NCBI GenBank assembly: GCA_023423995.1
Contig: JAFAEL010000095.1
Span: 21,372-85,371 of the forward strand
DNA from: Pseudomonadota bacterium
Lineage (GTDB): Bacteria; Pseudomonadota; Alphaproteobacteria; Rhizobiales; Beijerinckiaceae
Direction of reading: 5' to 3'
DNA length: 64,000 bases
Part shown: positions 52,986-64,000 of the stretch, in pieces
Layout: every line of letters begins with the position of its first letter
Position numbering within the stretch: position 1 is the stretch's first letter
The notes under the pieces: model-generated
What the model was told of the DNA's origin: nothing
Database searches by the model: none
What the model saw: the letters and a program-made list of their open reading frames with translations, nothing else
Position numbers and translations under genes: made by a program

Positions 52986-53242
52986 TCGTCGATGATCTCC
53001 CGTCCGACATCCGCCCCCCAGGGATCAGACCCGGCATACATCGCCCGCCATTCCTCCGGACTCTTGCCCTTGAACATCTCCTCGATCGTGAGCGGCCTCT
53101 TCATCTTCCGGATCACGATCTCATCGCCGCGCTGCTCGACCTCGACGGCTGCGCCGTCAGCCAGCGCGAGACGTCCGGCAAGATCGGCAGGTATCCGGAC
53201 GGCGAGGCTCTTACCCCAGCGCCCGACGGTGGCAGTGCTCAT
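52982..53242 (-). CDS. MazE/AbrB-type antitoxin
   Basis: An 86-residue antitoxin. MSTATVGRWGKSLAVRIPAD and LADGAAVEVEQRGDEIVIRK form the AbrB DNA-binding fold; the C-terminal PLTIEEMFKGKSPEEWRAMY is the toxin-binding part. The start at ATG 53240-53242 gives this family N-terminus; the longer open frame is not used. A 16-bp palindrome lies 15 bp upstream and is the likely autorepression site. The stop overlaps the toxin ATG. Confidence 0.87.
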   Translation of the reverse strand: MSTATVGRWGKSLAVRIPADLAGRLALADGAAVEVEQRGDEIVIRKMKRPLTIEEMFKGKSPEEWRAMYAGSDPWGADVGREIIDE

Positions 53243-53256
53243 CCCGCAATCCTGAC

Positions 53257-53272
53257 ATATCTCATGAGATAT
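53257..53272. promoter_or_regulatory. 16-bp palindrome upstream of mazE
   Basis: ATATCTCATGAGATAT is a perfect self-complementary sequence 15 bp before the mazE start, in an otherwise G/C-rich 273-bp gap (53243-53515). GATATCTCA appears again overlapping its right end. AbrB-fold antitoxins bind such elements, so this is the probable mazEF operator. The remainder of the gap up to acnA holds the acnA ribosome site (GAGGAG, 53503-53508) and nothing else I recognise. Confidence 0.75.
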
Positions 53273-53515
53273 CTCAACGCACCCGAAGGCTGGCTCGTTT
53301 AGAATCGCTCCGAAGCGCTGGCGCCCGCCATGCTTTTGACCTATATCCGCGGCGGCTGCGCCGCGCGCCAGAGCGTCCAATCCGCTCCGCGCGCTCACTT
53401 AGCGTCCGGGCGCCCCCGGAGCGGCGCGCGCCGATAGGCGCACACGGCCGAACACCCACCTGCGCGGCTTCACACCCGCGCGTGTTCGATCAGACCGATC
53501 CGAGGAGCAGCCCCG

Positions 53516-56224
<2,709 letters not shown>

Positions 56225-56251
56225 GGCTGAACTAGGCCGATCGCCTGCTTC

Positions 56252-56283
56252 GAGGAGCCCCGGGCCGACGCCCGGGGCTCCTC
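56252..56283 (+). terminator. 14-bp hairpin after acnA
   Basis: GAGGAGCCCCGGGC (56252-56265), loop CGAC, and its exact complement at 56270-56283. It lies 27 bases after the acnA stop codon. There is no T-run, so it may end transcription with Rho or stabilise the acnA mRNA 3' end. It ends 4 bases before the first in-frame ATG of the hemF frame. Confidence 0.65.
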
Positions 56284-56316
56284 AGCATGGCGAGGGTGAG
56301 CAACGTCAGGCTCAAC

Positions 56317-56360
56317 CTCGTCATCCTGAGAGGCGCGGCGCGGGCCGTCTCGAAGGACGC
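56317..56360. repeat. Alphaproteobacterial intergenic palindromic repeat
   Basis: CGTCATCCTGAG at one end and CTCGAAGGACG at the other, with a G/C-rich centre (56317-56360), is the layout of a short repeat seen between genes in many Bradyrhizobium- and Methylobacterium-type genomes (CATCCTGAG ... CTCGAAGGATG). Only one copy was noticed in this window. It is normally non-coding, so the frame open across it is probably not translated; this is used to place the hemF start downstream. Confidence 0.6.
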
Positions 56361-56367
56361 ACAAAGC

Positions 56368-57291
56368 TTGCCCGAGCCCGAAAAACTACGACCAAAGCGC
56401 ATTCCGACCGTCACCGAGCGTCTCCAGGCCGAGGCGCCCGAATGGTTCGCCTCCCTGCGCGACCGGATCTGCGCGGAATTCGAGCGTCTTGAGGACGAGG
56501 CGACCGGGCCGTTCTTCCCCGAGGCCTCAGCCGAGCCCGGCCGTTTCCTGCGCACGCCCTGGCAGCGCACCGATCATACCGGGGCGCCGGGCGGCGGTGG
56601 GGTCATGTCGGTCCTCAAGGGGCGCGTCTTCGAGAAGGCCGGCGTCCACGTCTCGACCGTCCATGGCGAGTTCGCGCCGGAGTTCCGGGCGCAGATCCCC
56701 GGCACGGAGGAGCATCCCGGCTTCTGGGCCGGCGGCATCTCGCTCATCGCCCATCCCTGGAACCCGAACGTGCCGACCGTGCACATGAACACGCGCTTCG
56801 TCGTCACGTCGAAGCCGTGGTTCGGCGGCGGGGCGGACCTGACGCCCGTGCTCGACCGCCGCCGGATGCAGGACGATCCGGACACGATCGCCTTCCATGC
56901 AGCGATGCGGGAGGCCTGCGACACCCACCCGACGCAGCCCTACGACCGCTACAAGGCTTGGTGCGACGAGTACTTCTTCCTCAAGCACCGGAACGAGCCG
57001 CGGGGGATCGGCGGCATCTTCTACGACTATCTCTGGTCCGGCGACCCGAGTGCGGATCTCGCCTTCACCAAGTCGGTTGGGGAGGCGTTCCTGCGCGTCT
57101 ATCCGGAAATCGTCCGCCGCAACCTCTCGACGCTCTGGACCGAGGCCGACCGTGAGGAGCAGCAGGTCCGCCGCGGGCGCTACGTCGAGTTCAACCTGCT
57201 CTACGACCGCGGCACCATCTTCGGGCTCAAGACGGGCGGGAACGTCGCCTCGATCCTGTCCTCGCTGCCGCCGACCGTGCGGTGGCCCTAG
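56368..57291 (+). CDS. hemF: Oxygen-dependent coproporphyrinogen-III oxidase
   Basis: A 307-residue HemF, which decarboxylates coproporphyrinogen III in heme synthesis. Family blocks are [64 protein letters not shown] and [14 protein letters not shown]. The start is unsettled: the frame runs back to ATG 56287, but that region contains a repeat typical of intergenic DNA, so TTG 56368 ([15 protein letters not shown] upstream) is preferred. Its TAG overlaps the stop of cca as CTAG. Confidence 0.93.
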   Translation: MPEPEKLRPKRIPTVTERLQAEAPEWFASLRDRICAEFERLEDEATGPFFPEASAEPGRFLRTPWQRTDHTGAPGGGGVMSVLKGRVFEKAGVHVSTVHGEFAPEFRAQIPGTEEHPGFWAGGISLIAHPWNPNVPTVHMNTRFVVTSKPWFGGGADLTPVLDRRRMQDDPDTIAFHAAMREACDTHPTQPYDRYKAWCDEYFFLKHRNEPRGIGGIFYDYLWSGDPSADLAFTKSVGEAFLRVYPEIVRRNLSTLWTEADREEQQVRRGRYVEFNLLYDRGTIFGLKTGGNVASILSSLPPTVRWP

Positions 57292-58466
57292 TCAGGACAC
57301 CCCGCCTCGAGCCATGCCCGCTTGGCTTCGGCGAGCCTGCGGCCGATCTCCGGGCCGGGCGGGATGCCCTGGCGAACGAGGTCGCCGCCGGTGAGGTGAA
57401 AAGCCGGCGCTCCCTCTCCCGACCGGAACGCCTCGATCTGCGCAGCGCCGTCCTCGACCAGGATCGGGCGCGGCTCGCCTGTCAGCACCGCGACAGCCTC
57501 AAGCAGCGGCGCGACGCCGTGAAGGAATGCGAGCCGCCGAGCCTCGGCGCGATCCAGCACGGGAGCGGATTTCAGCCACGCAAGCAGGCGGGCATAGGTC
57601 GCAAGCCGGTCGTGCTCGGCATTCGACAACCGCAGCCGCTCGCGGAGGCGCTCGGCATCCTCCTCGGTCCAGACGAGCAGCGCCGCGAGGCGCCCGGCCG
57701 CGTCGAGCCCACTCGCCCGAGCGAAGCGTCCGAGTTCCGGGATCTCGCCCGACACCCGGAGGAGGAGGCCCGTCTCGCTCAGGACCGCGACCACCTCCGT
57801 CGCCCGCTTGGCAACGAGCAGCTTGAGGAGTTCGGCCCGGACCCGCTCCTTCGACAGGATGGAAAGCCCTTCGCGCTCGGCGATGGCCGCATGCAGGCCC
57901 TCGGGGTCGAGGGGCCCCTCGGCATATTCGGCGCTGAACCGGAAGAACCGGAGCACGCGCAGGAAGTCCTCGCGGATGCGCTGGCGCGCATCGCCGATGA
58001 AGCGCACGCGCCCGGCCGCCAGATCCGCAACGCCGCCCGTATAGTCGCGGACCTGCCCGTCCTCGCCGAGCGATAGCGCGTTCACGGTGAAGTCGCGGCG
58101 AAGGGCGTCATGCTCGAAGCTGCGGCCGAACCGGACCACGGCCCGGCGCCCGTCCGTCTCGACATCTTCTCGGAGCGTCGTCACCTCGAAGGGCGTGCCC
58201 TCGACGATCACCGTGACGGTCCCGTGCTCGATTCCGGTCGGCACCGCCTTGAGCCCGGCCGCGCGGGCGCGTCTCGACGTCACCTCCGGCAGAAGGGTCG
58301 TGGCGAGATCGATCTCGGTCACCGGCCGTCCGAGAAGCGCGTTGCGGACGGCGCCGCCGACGATGCGGGTCTCCTCTCCGGGCGACGCGAGCGCCGCGAG
58401 GAGCGTGCGGATGGCGTCCTGCCGGATCAGCGCGCCCGCGCCTTCGTGATCCAGCGGACGGGTCAC
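57288..58466 (-). CDS. CCA tRNA nucleotidyltransferase
   Basis: A 392-residue class-II CCA-adding or poly(A) polymerase family protein. The catalytic acidic motif is [20 protein letters not shown], motif B is [13 protein letters not shown], motif C and D follow in [20 protein letters not shown]. It adds CCA to tRNA 3' ends. The GTG start at 58464-58466 overlaps the stop of the DUF6111 gene (GTGA). The frame further upstream is shadow. It heads leftward as the last of a four-gene minus-strand run. Confidence 0.93.
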   Translation of the reverse strand: MTRPLDHEGAGALIRQDAIRTLLAALASPGEETRIVGGAVRNALLGRPVTEIDLATTLLPEVTSRRARAAGLKAVPTGIEHGTVTVIVEGTPFEVTTLREDVETDGRRAVVRFGRSFEHDALRRDFTVNALSLGEDGQVRDYTGGVADLAAGRVRFIGDARQRIREDFLRVLRFFRFSAEYAEGPLDPEGLHAAIAEREGLSILSKERVRAELLKLLVAKRATEVVAVLSETGLLLRVSGEIPELGRFARASGLDAAGRLAALLVWTEEDAERLRERLRLSNAEHDRLATYARLLAWLKSAPVLDRAEARRLAFLHGVAPLLEAVAVLTGEPRPILVEDGAAQIEAFRSGEGAPAFHLTGGDLVRQGIPPGPEIGRRLAEAKRAWLEAGCPD

Positions 58467-58720
58467 TTGAACCGGCCGGGTACGAACTGGCCGTCTTCGA
58501 TGTGCGGCGGCTCGAAGCCTTCCATCGGCCTCTCCGTGAAGAAGCCTTTGTACAGGAAGCTTCCCAGCACGAGCAGGAGTCCGGCGATCGCGAGCCATGT
58601 GCTCGGCCCCGACCAATGATCGAGATCGAGCACCTTCCGCTTCTGCAGCACGAGAAGAAGACCGAACAGGAGGAAGGGCGCGAGGAACAGCAGCCCTTCG
58701 GTGAGGAGGACCCTAATCAT
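58463..58720 (-). CDS. DUF6111 family small membrane protein
   Basis: An 85-residue protein with two membrane helices (MIRVLLTEGLLFLAPFLLFG and STWLAIAGLLLVLGSFLY) and a C-terminal FTERPMEGFEPPHIEDGQFV. This is a short family confined to alphaproteobacteria and found between a CoA pyrophosphatase and cca; function unknown. Its start ATG 58718-58720 overlaps the end of the NUDIX gene. Confidence 0.85.
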   Translation of the reverse strand: MIRVLLTEGLLFLAPFLLFGLLLVLQKRKVLDLDHWSGPSTWLAIAGLLLVLGSFLYKGFFTERPMEGFEPPHIEDGQFVPGRFK

Positions 58721-59363
58721 GCGCGTAGAGGCGCTCGTACATGTTGCGGAGGATCCCAGCGGTGACGCCCCAGATGTAGCGACGTCCGAACGGCATTGCG
58801 TAATATTGGCGGAGGGCTCCCCGCCAGTGGCGGGCATGCAGTTCGTGATTGGCCTCGTCCATGAGGAAGCTCAGCGGCACCTCGAAAACGTCTGCGACTT
58901 CCTCCGGATTCGGCAGGAGAGGCGCCCCGGGCCTGACGAGCGCCACCACGGGGAGGACGAAGTAGTTCGAGGACGAGAGATACGCGTCGAGATAGCCGAG
59001 CGGGCTCACGTAGGTGCGCGGGAGGCCGATCTCCTCCTTCGCCTCACGTAGAGCCGTGTCGATCGCCGTTTCGTCCTCGGGGTCCATCCGGCCGCCCGGA
59101 AAGGCGATCTGCCCCGAATGGTTGCGCAAGCCAGAGGCGCGCTCGGTCAGGAGCACGCAGGCGCCGTCCTCATGCTCCACGATCGGGACGAGCACCGCCG
59201 CGTGGCGCGGCTGGGCCTCCGGCAGGGACGCCCAAGTGGAGGGGTTCAGCGCGTGGTCGCCCTTCAGGTCGCAGCGCGGTTCGAGGAAGCCGGGCGGTTC
59301 CCGTCGCAGATGCTTTGCCGCACGTTCTGCGAGGCCGGGCCTCGTGCCGAGCGCTGCGCTCAC
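58713..59363 (-). CDS. CoA pyrophosphatase, NUDIX family
   Basis: A 216-residue NUDIX hydrolase. LLTERASGLRNHSGQIAFPG is the NuCoA signature and TALREAKEEIGL the Nudix box, so it likely splits CoA into 3',5'-ADP and phosphopantetheine. The GTG at 59361-59363 (GGAG upstream) overlaps the DUF1285 stop as GTGA; the longer open frame is Arg-rich shadow. Its end overlaps the DUF6111 start by 8 bases. Confidence 0.92.
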   Translation of the reverse strand: MSAALGTRPGLAERAAKHLRREPPGFLEPRCDLKGDHALNPSTWASLPEAQPRHAAVLVPIVEHEDGACVLLTERASGLRNHSGQIAFPGGRMDPEDETAIDTALREAKEEIGLPRTYVSPLGYLDAYLSSSNYFVLPVVALVRPGAPLLPNPEEVADVFEVPLSFLMDEANHELHARHWRGALRQYYAMPFGRRYIWGVTAGILRNMYERLYAHD

Positions 59364-59959
59364 ACGCTCTCTCCGCACGGCACGGGATAGAACGTCCCAC
59401 CGACGTAGACGCCGAACTCGGCGGCCTGGCCCTCTGCCGAGCGGTCCTCGCCGAGTTCGATCAGATCGTATGTCAGGGCGCGCGTGACGCGGGCCCAGAG
59501 GTCGCCGCGCACCCGGATGTAGGGCTTCACGGCGCCCGTCTCGTCCGCATCGAAGCGCAGCGGATGGTCCGGTCCGACCTCGACCAGGTCGTCGACATTG
59601 GTCCGGAAGGCGACCGAGCGATCCCTGCCTTCGCCTTCGACCGCCATCTCGACTGCCATGAAGGGTACGTCCTCGACCGTGATCCCGACCCGCTCCACCG
59701 GCGTGACCAGGACATAGCGCTCGGGATCCCGGCGCAGGACGGAGGCGAAAAGCTTGACGAGCGCCGGCCGCCCGATGGGCGTGCCCATGTAGAACCACGT
59801 CCCGTCGGACGCGATCCGCATGTCGAGGTCACCGCAGAAGGGCGGGTTCCAGCGCTCGACGGGCGGCGCTCCCTTGCCGGCATGCTCCCCGAGCGCGGCC
59901 TTGAGCCGCCCCAGGGCATCGCCCGGCTCCGAAACGTCAGTGGTCCCGCCCTCTGCCAT
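59360..59959 (-). CDS. DUF1285 family protein
   Basis: A 199-residue cytoplasmic protein matching DUF1285: VERWNPPFCGDLDMRIASDG, WFYMGTPIGRPALVKLFASV and LRRDPERYVLVTPVERVGIT. Structures of the family show a beta-rich fold, but no function is established. It is the first gene of the minus-strand run DUF1285-NUDIX-DUF6111-cca, all with overlapping ends, and is divergent from moxR. Confidence 0.9.
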   Translation of the reverse strand: MAEGGTTDVSEPGDALGRLKAALGEHAGKGAPPVERWNPPFCGDLDMRIASDGTWFYMGTPIGRPALVKLFASVLRRDPERYVLVTPVERVGITVEDVPFMAVEMAVEGEGRDRSVAFRTNVDDLVEVGPDHPLRFDADETGAVKPYIRVRGDLWARVTRALTYDLIELGEDRSAEGQAAEFGVYVGGTFYPVPCGESV

Positions 59960-60107
59960 GCCCGCTGTTTAATCGAATGGCCATGAAAGAAACACCAAGT
60001 CGCTGCCTGTTGTATCGGCAGCTGCGTCGAAGGATCGCTTGCCACGCTTCGGCCCGCTGCCCACACTCTCCGGTCTGGGAACGGCCGGCAGATCACGGGA
60101 GGCGCTA

Positions 60108-61121
60108 TTGGAACTCGCCCATTCGACCACGTCGGGACCGACCTCGCTCGACGAGGCGGTCGTGAAGCATGCCGAGACGGCCCTCGAGACGATCGGGCGG
60201 GCGCGGGATGCCATCGACCGTGTCATCTTCGGGCAGGAGCGTGTCGTCGAGTTGGCGCTCGTGACTCTGCTCGCCGGTGGCCACGGCCTGCTTGTGGGCG
60301 TGCCGGGCCTCGCCAAGACGAAGCTCGTGGAGACGCTCGGGGTCGTGCTCGGCCTGGAGGCGCGGCGCGTGCAGTTCACGCCGGACCTGATGCCATCCGA
60401 CATCCTCGGCACCGAGGTCCTCGACGAGGGCGTCGACCGGCGGCGCTCCTTCCGGTTCCTGAAGGGGCCGATCTTCGCCCAGCTCCTGATGGCGGACGAG
60501 ATCAACCGCGCCTCGCCGCGAACCCAGTCCGCCCTCCTGCAGGCCATGCAGGAGTTCCACGTTTCCGTGGCGGGCGAGCGCCACGACCTGCCGCGGCCCT
60601 TTCACGTTCTCGCGACCCAGAACCCCATCGAGCAGGAGGGCACCTACCCCCTCCCGGAGGCACAGCTCGACCGCTTCCTGCTCCAGATCGACGTCGGCTA
60701 TCCCGACCGCTCGGCCGAGCGCCGGATCCTGCTGGAGACGACGGGAGCCGAGGAGGCGAAGCCTTCGCCGGTCCTCGATCCGGACGGCCTGATGGCGACG
60801 CAGCGGCTCGTGCGGCGCCTTCCCGTGGGCGATAGCGTCGTGGACGCGATCCTCGACCTCGTCCGCTCGGCCCGGCCGGAAGAAAGCAGCGACCTCGCAA
60901 GCAAGCTCATGTGGGGCCCGGGGCCACGCGCGAGCCAGTCGCTGATGCTGGCCGTGCGTGCCCGCGCGCTCATCCAGGGACGTCTCGCCCCATCGATCGA
61001 CGACGTCGTCGCGCTCGCCGAGCCGGTGCTGAAGCACCGCATGGCGCTCAGCTTTGGCGCGCGGGCCGACGGCGAGACCCTGTCCGGCGTCATCTCGCGC
61101 CTCGTATCGCGGTTCGGCTGA
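60108..61121 (+). CDS. MoxR family AAA+ ATPase
   Basis: A 337-residue AAA+ protein. Walker A LLVGVPGLAKTKLVETLG, Walker B LLMADEINRASPRTQSALLQ and sensor 1 VLATQNPIEQEGTYPLPEAQ are all present. MoxR ATPases act as chaperones for assembling or loading metal-containing or envelope complexes with VWA and DUF58 partners. The TTG at 60108 has GGAGG 6 bases upstream and is preferred over an earlier TTG at 60039. It leads a cluster of at least three genes. Confidence 0.92.
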   Translation: MELAHSTTSGPTSLDEAVVKHAETALETIGRARDAIDRVIFGQERVVELALVTLLAGGHGLLVGVPGLAKTKLVETLGVVLGLEARRVQFTPDLMPSDILGTEVLDEGVDRRRSFRFLKGPIFAQLLMADEINRASPRTQSALLQAMQEFHVSVAGERHDLPRPFHVLATQNPIEQEGTYPLPEAQLDRFLLQIDVGYPDRSAERRILLETTGAEEAKPSPVLDPDGLMATQRLVRRLPVGDSVVDAILDLVRSARPEESSDLASKLMWGPGPRASQSLMLAVRARALIQGRLAPSIDDVVALAEPVLKHRMALSFGARADGETLSGVISRLVSRFG

Positions 61122-61127
61122 CGGCCG

Positions 61128-62054
61128 GTGGCGCGCACGGAGGTCCTACCGGCCGCAACCCGCAGGCCCGGCCGCGGCGAGACCGAGGCGGGGCTATCGC
61201 TCGCCGCCCGGCTGCCGCGCCTGATCCTCGAGGCGAGGCGGGTGACGGCAAGCCTGGCGCATGGCTTGCACGGTCGCCGGCGGGCGGGACCGGGCGAGAG
61301 TTTCTGGCAGTTCAGGCCGTTCGTCACGGGCGAGGCCGCGGGCCGGATCGACTGGCGGCGTTCGGGCCGGGACGACCGGCTCTATGTCCGCGAGCGGGAA
61401 TGGGAGACGCCGCATGCGGTGTGGCTCTGGATCGACCGCTCGGCCTCGATGGCCTACCGGTCCGACCTGGCGGGTGCTCCCAAGATCGAGCGCGCATTCG
61501 TGCTAGGGCTCGCGCTGGCGGATGCCCTCGTGGATGCCGGCGAGCGCGTCGGCCTGATCGGCCTCAAGCAGCCCAGCGCTTCCCGCCAGGCCGCCGAACG
61601 GTTGGCCGAGACCTATGCGGCGCACGAGCGCGAGCTGGACGACGACCTTCCTCCCGGGCATCCGATCGGCCGCTTCGACGAGGCCATCATCATCGGGGAC
61701 TTCCTCGCCCCGATCTCCGAGCTTCGGCAGCGCATCGAGGCGATCTCGTCGCGCGGCGCGCGCGGCCATCTGGTGATGATCGTGGATCCCGTCGAGGAGA
61801 CCTTCCCGTTCGGCGGTCAGGCCATGCTGAAAGAGCCGGAAACCGGGCTCAGCCTGCGGATCGGCGATGCCGGTTCGTGGGGCCGGAGCTACCGCCAGCG
61901 CATTGAGGCGCATCGCGGCGCCATCGCCGAGATCGTGCGGGCGAGGGGCTGGACACTGACGATCCACCACACGGACAAGCCTGCGAGTCAGCCGGCCCTC
62001 CGGGTGATGACGCTCGTCTCAGGCGCGCTCGGGGTTTCGGGGAGCAAAGCCTGA
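61128..62054 (+). CDS. DUF58 protein with VWA-like MIDAS
   Basis: A 308-residue DUF58 protein. GPGESFWQFRPFVTGEAAGR and IDWRRSGRDDRLYVREREWE are the DUF58 core, followed by a MIDAS-type DRSASMAYRS as in VWA domains. It starts at GTG 61128, 6 bp after moxR. Such proteins bind the MoxR ATPase in the Bat-like envelope cluster. No membrane segment is evident. Confidence 0.92.
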   Translation: MARTEVLPAATRRPGRGETEAGLSLAARLPRLILEARRVTASLAHGLHGRRRAGPGESFWQFRPFVTGEAAGRIDWRRSGRDDRLYVREREWETPHAVWLWIDRSASMAYRSDLAGAPKIERAFVLGLALADALVDAGERVGLIGLKQPSASRQAAERLAETYAAHERELDDDLPPGHPIGRFDEAIIIGDFLAPISELRQRIEAISSRGARGHLVMIVDPVEETFPFGGQAMLKEPETGLSLRIGDAGSWGRSYRQRIEAHRGAIAEIVRARGWTLTIHHTDKPASQPALRVMTLVSGALGVSGSKA

Positions 62055-62055
62055 G

Positions 62056-64000
62056 ATGCTGGGCCTGCCGCTCACCTTCCTGTCCCCGCTGGTGCTGGCC
62101 GCGCTCGCAACGCTGCCGGCGATCTGGCTGCTGCTGCGGGTCACCCCGCCGCAGCCCCACCGGATCGACTTTCCGCCGCTCCGCATCCTGGCCGACCTCC
62201 TGCCCGAGCAGGAGAACCCGGCCCGCACGCCCTGGTGGCTCCTCGCCCTCCGGCTCCTGGTCGCGACCCTGCTCATCCTGGCGGCAGCAGGCCCCCTCTG
62301 GAACCCGGGAGCGACAGGCGGCAAAGGGCCATTGCTGCTGATCCTCGATTCCGGCTTCCCGGCCGCGCATGACTGGCGCGAGCGCGCCGCCTTCGCGACC
62401 GAGCGCCTGGAGGGAGCCCAGCGCGACGGCCGCCCCGTGGCTCTGCTGGCGACCGGGGATCGTCCCGGAGGGATCGAAGCCATTGCCCCCGCGGCAGCGC
62501 TCGACCGGTTGCGGGCCGTCAAGCCGCAATCCTGGCTCGTGGACCGCCGGGTCCATTCCGAGGCGGTAACGCGGTTCCTTGCCGCCCAACCGGACGCCGA
62601 GATCGTCTGGATCTCCGATGGCGTGCAGGGGGCGGGGGATGCGGAGTTCGCCGAAACCCTCGCTGCGGCCGCCGGCGCGCGCGCCCTCACGGTCTTCCAG
62701 CCGGCCGCGGCGCCGACGCTCGGTCTCGCCGGTACCGAGAACCGGGCGGGCCAACTCATCGTTCATGTCGTGCGGGCGATGCCGAACGGCCGCGACAGCG
62801 GGACATTGCGCGCCATGGACCTCAAGGGCCTCCCTCTCGCCGATTCCCGCTTCGCCTTCGCGCCGGGCGCGACGGAGACGGAGGCGAGCTTCGAGGTCCC
62901 GATGGAGTTGCGGAACGCCATCGCCCGGATCGACATCCTCGGCGAATCTTCGGCCGGCGCCGTCCATCTGTCCGACGAGCGCGGCAAGCGGCGGCGCATC
63001 GGGCTCGTCTCGGGTGCAACCTCGGACCAGGCCCAGCCGCTTCTCGCGCCGACCTACTATCTCGCCCGCGCGCTCGGCCCCTATGGCGAGGTGCGGGAGG
63101 CCCCGGGCGGCGTAGCGGAAGCGATCGGCCAACTCCTCGACCAGCAGGTCTCGGTTCTGGTCCTCGCCGATGTCGGCACGCTCGACCGCGACACCCACCA
63201 GCGGGTCGCGGAGTTCGTGGACAAGGGCGGACTGCTCCTCCGCTTCGCCGGCAGCCGGCTCGCGGCCGGCAATGACGACCTCGTCCCGGTGCGGCTGCGC
63301 CGGGGGGGCCGGAACCTCGGCGGAGCCCTCTCCTGGGACGCGCCGAAGACGCTCGCGCCCTTCACGCGCGAAAGCCCGTTCTTCGGCCTTCCCGTGCCGG
63401 CCGATCTGGGGGTCCGCCGTCAGATCCTGGCGGAACCGGACGGGGACCTCGGGCGGAAGACCTGGGCGGCCCTGCAGGACGGCACGCCCATCGTCACGGC
63501 CGACTGGCGGGGCCAGGGCATGGTCGTGCTCGTCCACGTGACGGCGGATGCGGCGTGGTCGAACCTGCCGCTCACGGGCCTGTTCGTGGACATGCTCCGC
63601 CGGGTCGTCGCGCTCGCCGGCAACACGGACGTGGTCGGGACCGACACGAAGGCCGAGATCCAGACGGTCGCGCCGACGCGCGTGCTCGACGGCTTCGGGG
63701 CGCTCGTCGCGCCGCCGCCGACGGCCCGGGCCGTCCCGCGCAACTACGCCGATCGCGGCACGTCCGAGCACCCGCCCGGCTATTACGGGCCGGCTGAATC
63801 GAGCCTGGCGGTCAATGCCCTCGTCGGCGGAGACAAGCTCGCGCCGCTCGCGCTCGGCGCGCTCGGCTCCCGCACGGCCCCGCTCGCCCGGGCCGAGACC
63901 TTCGACCTGCGCGCCCCGCTGCTAACGGCCGCGATCCTGCTGCTGCTGGCGGATGCGCTGGCCTCCCTCTGGCTCGGCGGCCATCTGCAGCGGCTCCGGC
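62056..64000 (+). CDS. BatA-like/DUF4159 membrane protein, N-terminal part
   Basis: The first 648 residues of a protein cut by the window edge. Two N-terminal helices (about 5-25 and 60-80) with IDFPPLRILADLLPEQENPA form the BatA N-terminal motif; the rest up to the edge is an extracytoplasmic segment with a VWA-like central domain and another helix beginning near residue 625 (APLLTAAILLLLADALASLW). In Rhizobiales this gene continues into a DUF4159 domain, which lies beyond the edge and is not seen. The ATG is 1 bp after the DUF58 stop. Confidence 0.85.
   Translation, partial: MLGLPLTFLSPLVLAALATLPAIWLLLRVTPPQPHRIDFPPLRILADLLPEQENPARTPWWLLALRLLVATLLILAAAGPLWNPGATGGKGPLLLILDSGFPAAHDWRERAAFATERLEGAQRDGRPVALLATGDRPGGIEAIAPAAALDRLRAVKPQSWLVDRRVHSEAVTRFLAAQPDAEIVWISDGVQGAGDAEFAETLAAAAGARALTVFQPAAAPTLGLAGTENRAGQLIVHVVRAMPNGRDSGTLRAMDLKGLPLADSRFAFAPGATETEASFEVPMELRNAIARIDILGESSAGAVHLSDERGKRRRIGLVSGATSDQAQPLLAPTYYLARALGPYGEVREAPGGVAEAIGQLLDQQVSVLVLADVGTLDRDTHQRVAEFVDKGGLLLRFAGSRLAAGNDDLVPVRLRRGGRNLGGALSWDAPKTLAPFTRESPFFGLPVPADLGVRRQILAEPDGDLGRKTWAALQDGTPIVTADWRGQGMVVLVHVTADAAWSNLPLTGLFVDMLRRVVALAGNTDVVGTDTKAEIQTVAPTRVLDGFGALVAPPPTARAVPRNYADRGTSEHPPGYYGPAESSLAVNALVGGDKLAPLALGALGSRTAPLARAETFDLRAPLLTAAILLLLADALASLWLGGHLQRLR

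Noticed and set aside
61849..63771. A 640-codon minus-strand open frame.
   Set aside because: Antisense shadow of the DUF58 and BatA-like genes; no ribosome site and no recognisable motif.

Overview
The window is a piece of a high-GC alphaproteobacterial chromosome, most likely Hyphomicrobiales (Rhizobiales) and close to Methylobacteriaceae/Beijerinckiaceae-type genomes. The evidence is the strong G/C bias at third codon positions, alphaproteobacterial gene families (DUF2794, DUF1285, DUF6111, DUF1127, IalB-like, DUF58/DUF4159 cluster) and the arrangement hisB-DUF2628-hisH-hisA-hisF-hisE-coaA. No rRNA, tRNA, CRISPR array, insertion sequence or prophage gene is visible. Coding density is very high, no gene-free stretch exceeds 300 bases, and many neighbours share ATGA, GTGA or TGATG overlaps.

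Layout. 1-2.5 kb: leuC (cut by the edge) and rplS on the minus strand, separated by a self-contained Rrf2 regulator plus AhpD-like module with a perfect 29-bp dyad. 2.5-9.6 kb: a complete dipeptide/oligopeptide ABC operon (binding protein, two permeases, two ATPases) with a vapBC toxin-antitoxin pair spliced between permease and ATPase genes, then a second binding protein. 9.7-15.8 kb: hemH, a LysR regulator divergent from a DUF1127 gene, an SPFH/NfeD pair, DUF2794 and a BI-1 family membrane protein. 16-20 kb: ybbP-ybbA ABC exporter divergent from the tesA-type esterase. 20-28.9 kb: thpR, an IalB-like protein, rlmN, an orphan binding protein, an MHYT-GGDEF-EAL signalling protein, a lipoprotein and a RecD-like helicase.

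29-39 kb: coaA and the histidine genes hisE, F, A, H, B, with a SulP-STAS-cNMP transporter inserted between hisA and hisF. Divergent from them is hslV-parD-parE-hslU, a toxin-antitoxin pair sitting inside the HslUV protease operon. 39-47.6 kb: an EF-G paralogue, a basic SAP-like protein, a lytic transglycosylase, a DUF533 protein, RNase T2 with a coupled secreted partner, an extensin-like lipoprotein, a GNAT acetyltransferase gene broken by an in-frame amber codon, and an amidase. 47.7-53.2 kb: an M3 oligopeptidase, the ohr/ohrR peroxide pair with two tandem operators, ubiA, ung and a mazEF pair behind a 16-bp palindrome. 53.5-64 kb: acnA, hemF, a minus-strand run (cca, DUF6111, NUDIX, DUF1285) and the start of a moxR-DUF58-DUF4159 cluster cut by the right edge.

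The most noteworthy theme is regulation and insertion. Three toxin-antitoxin modules of different families occur within about 47 kb, two of them inside housekeeping operons with translational overlaps, and several regulators carry clear dyad operators next to or over their own start codons.
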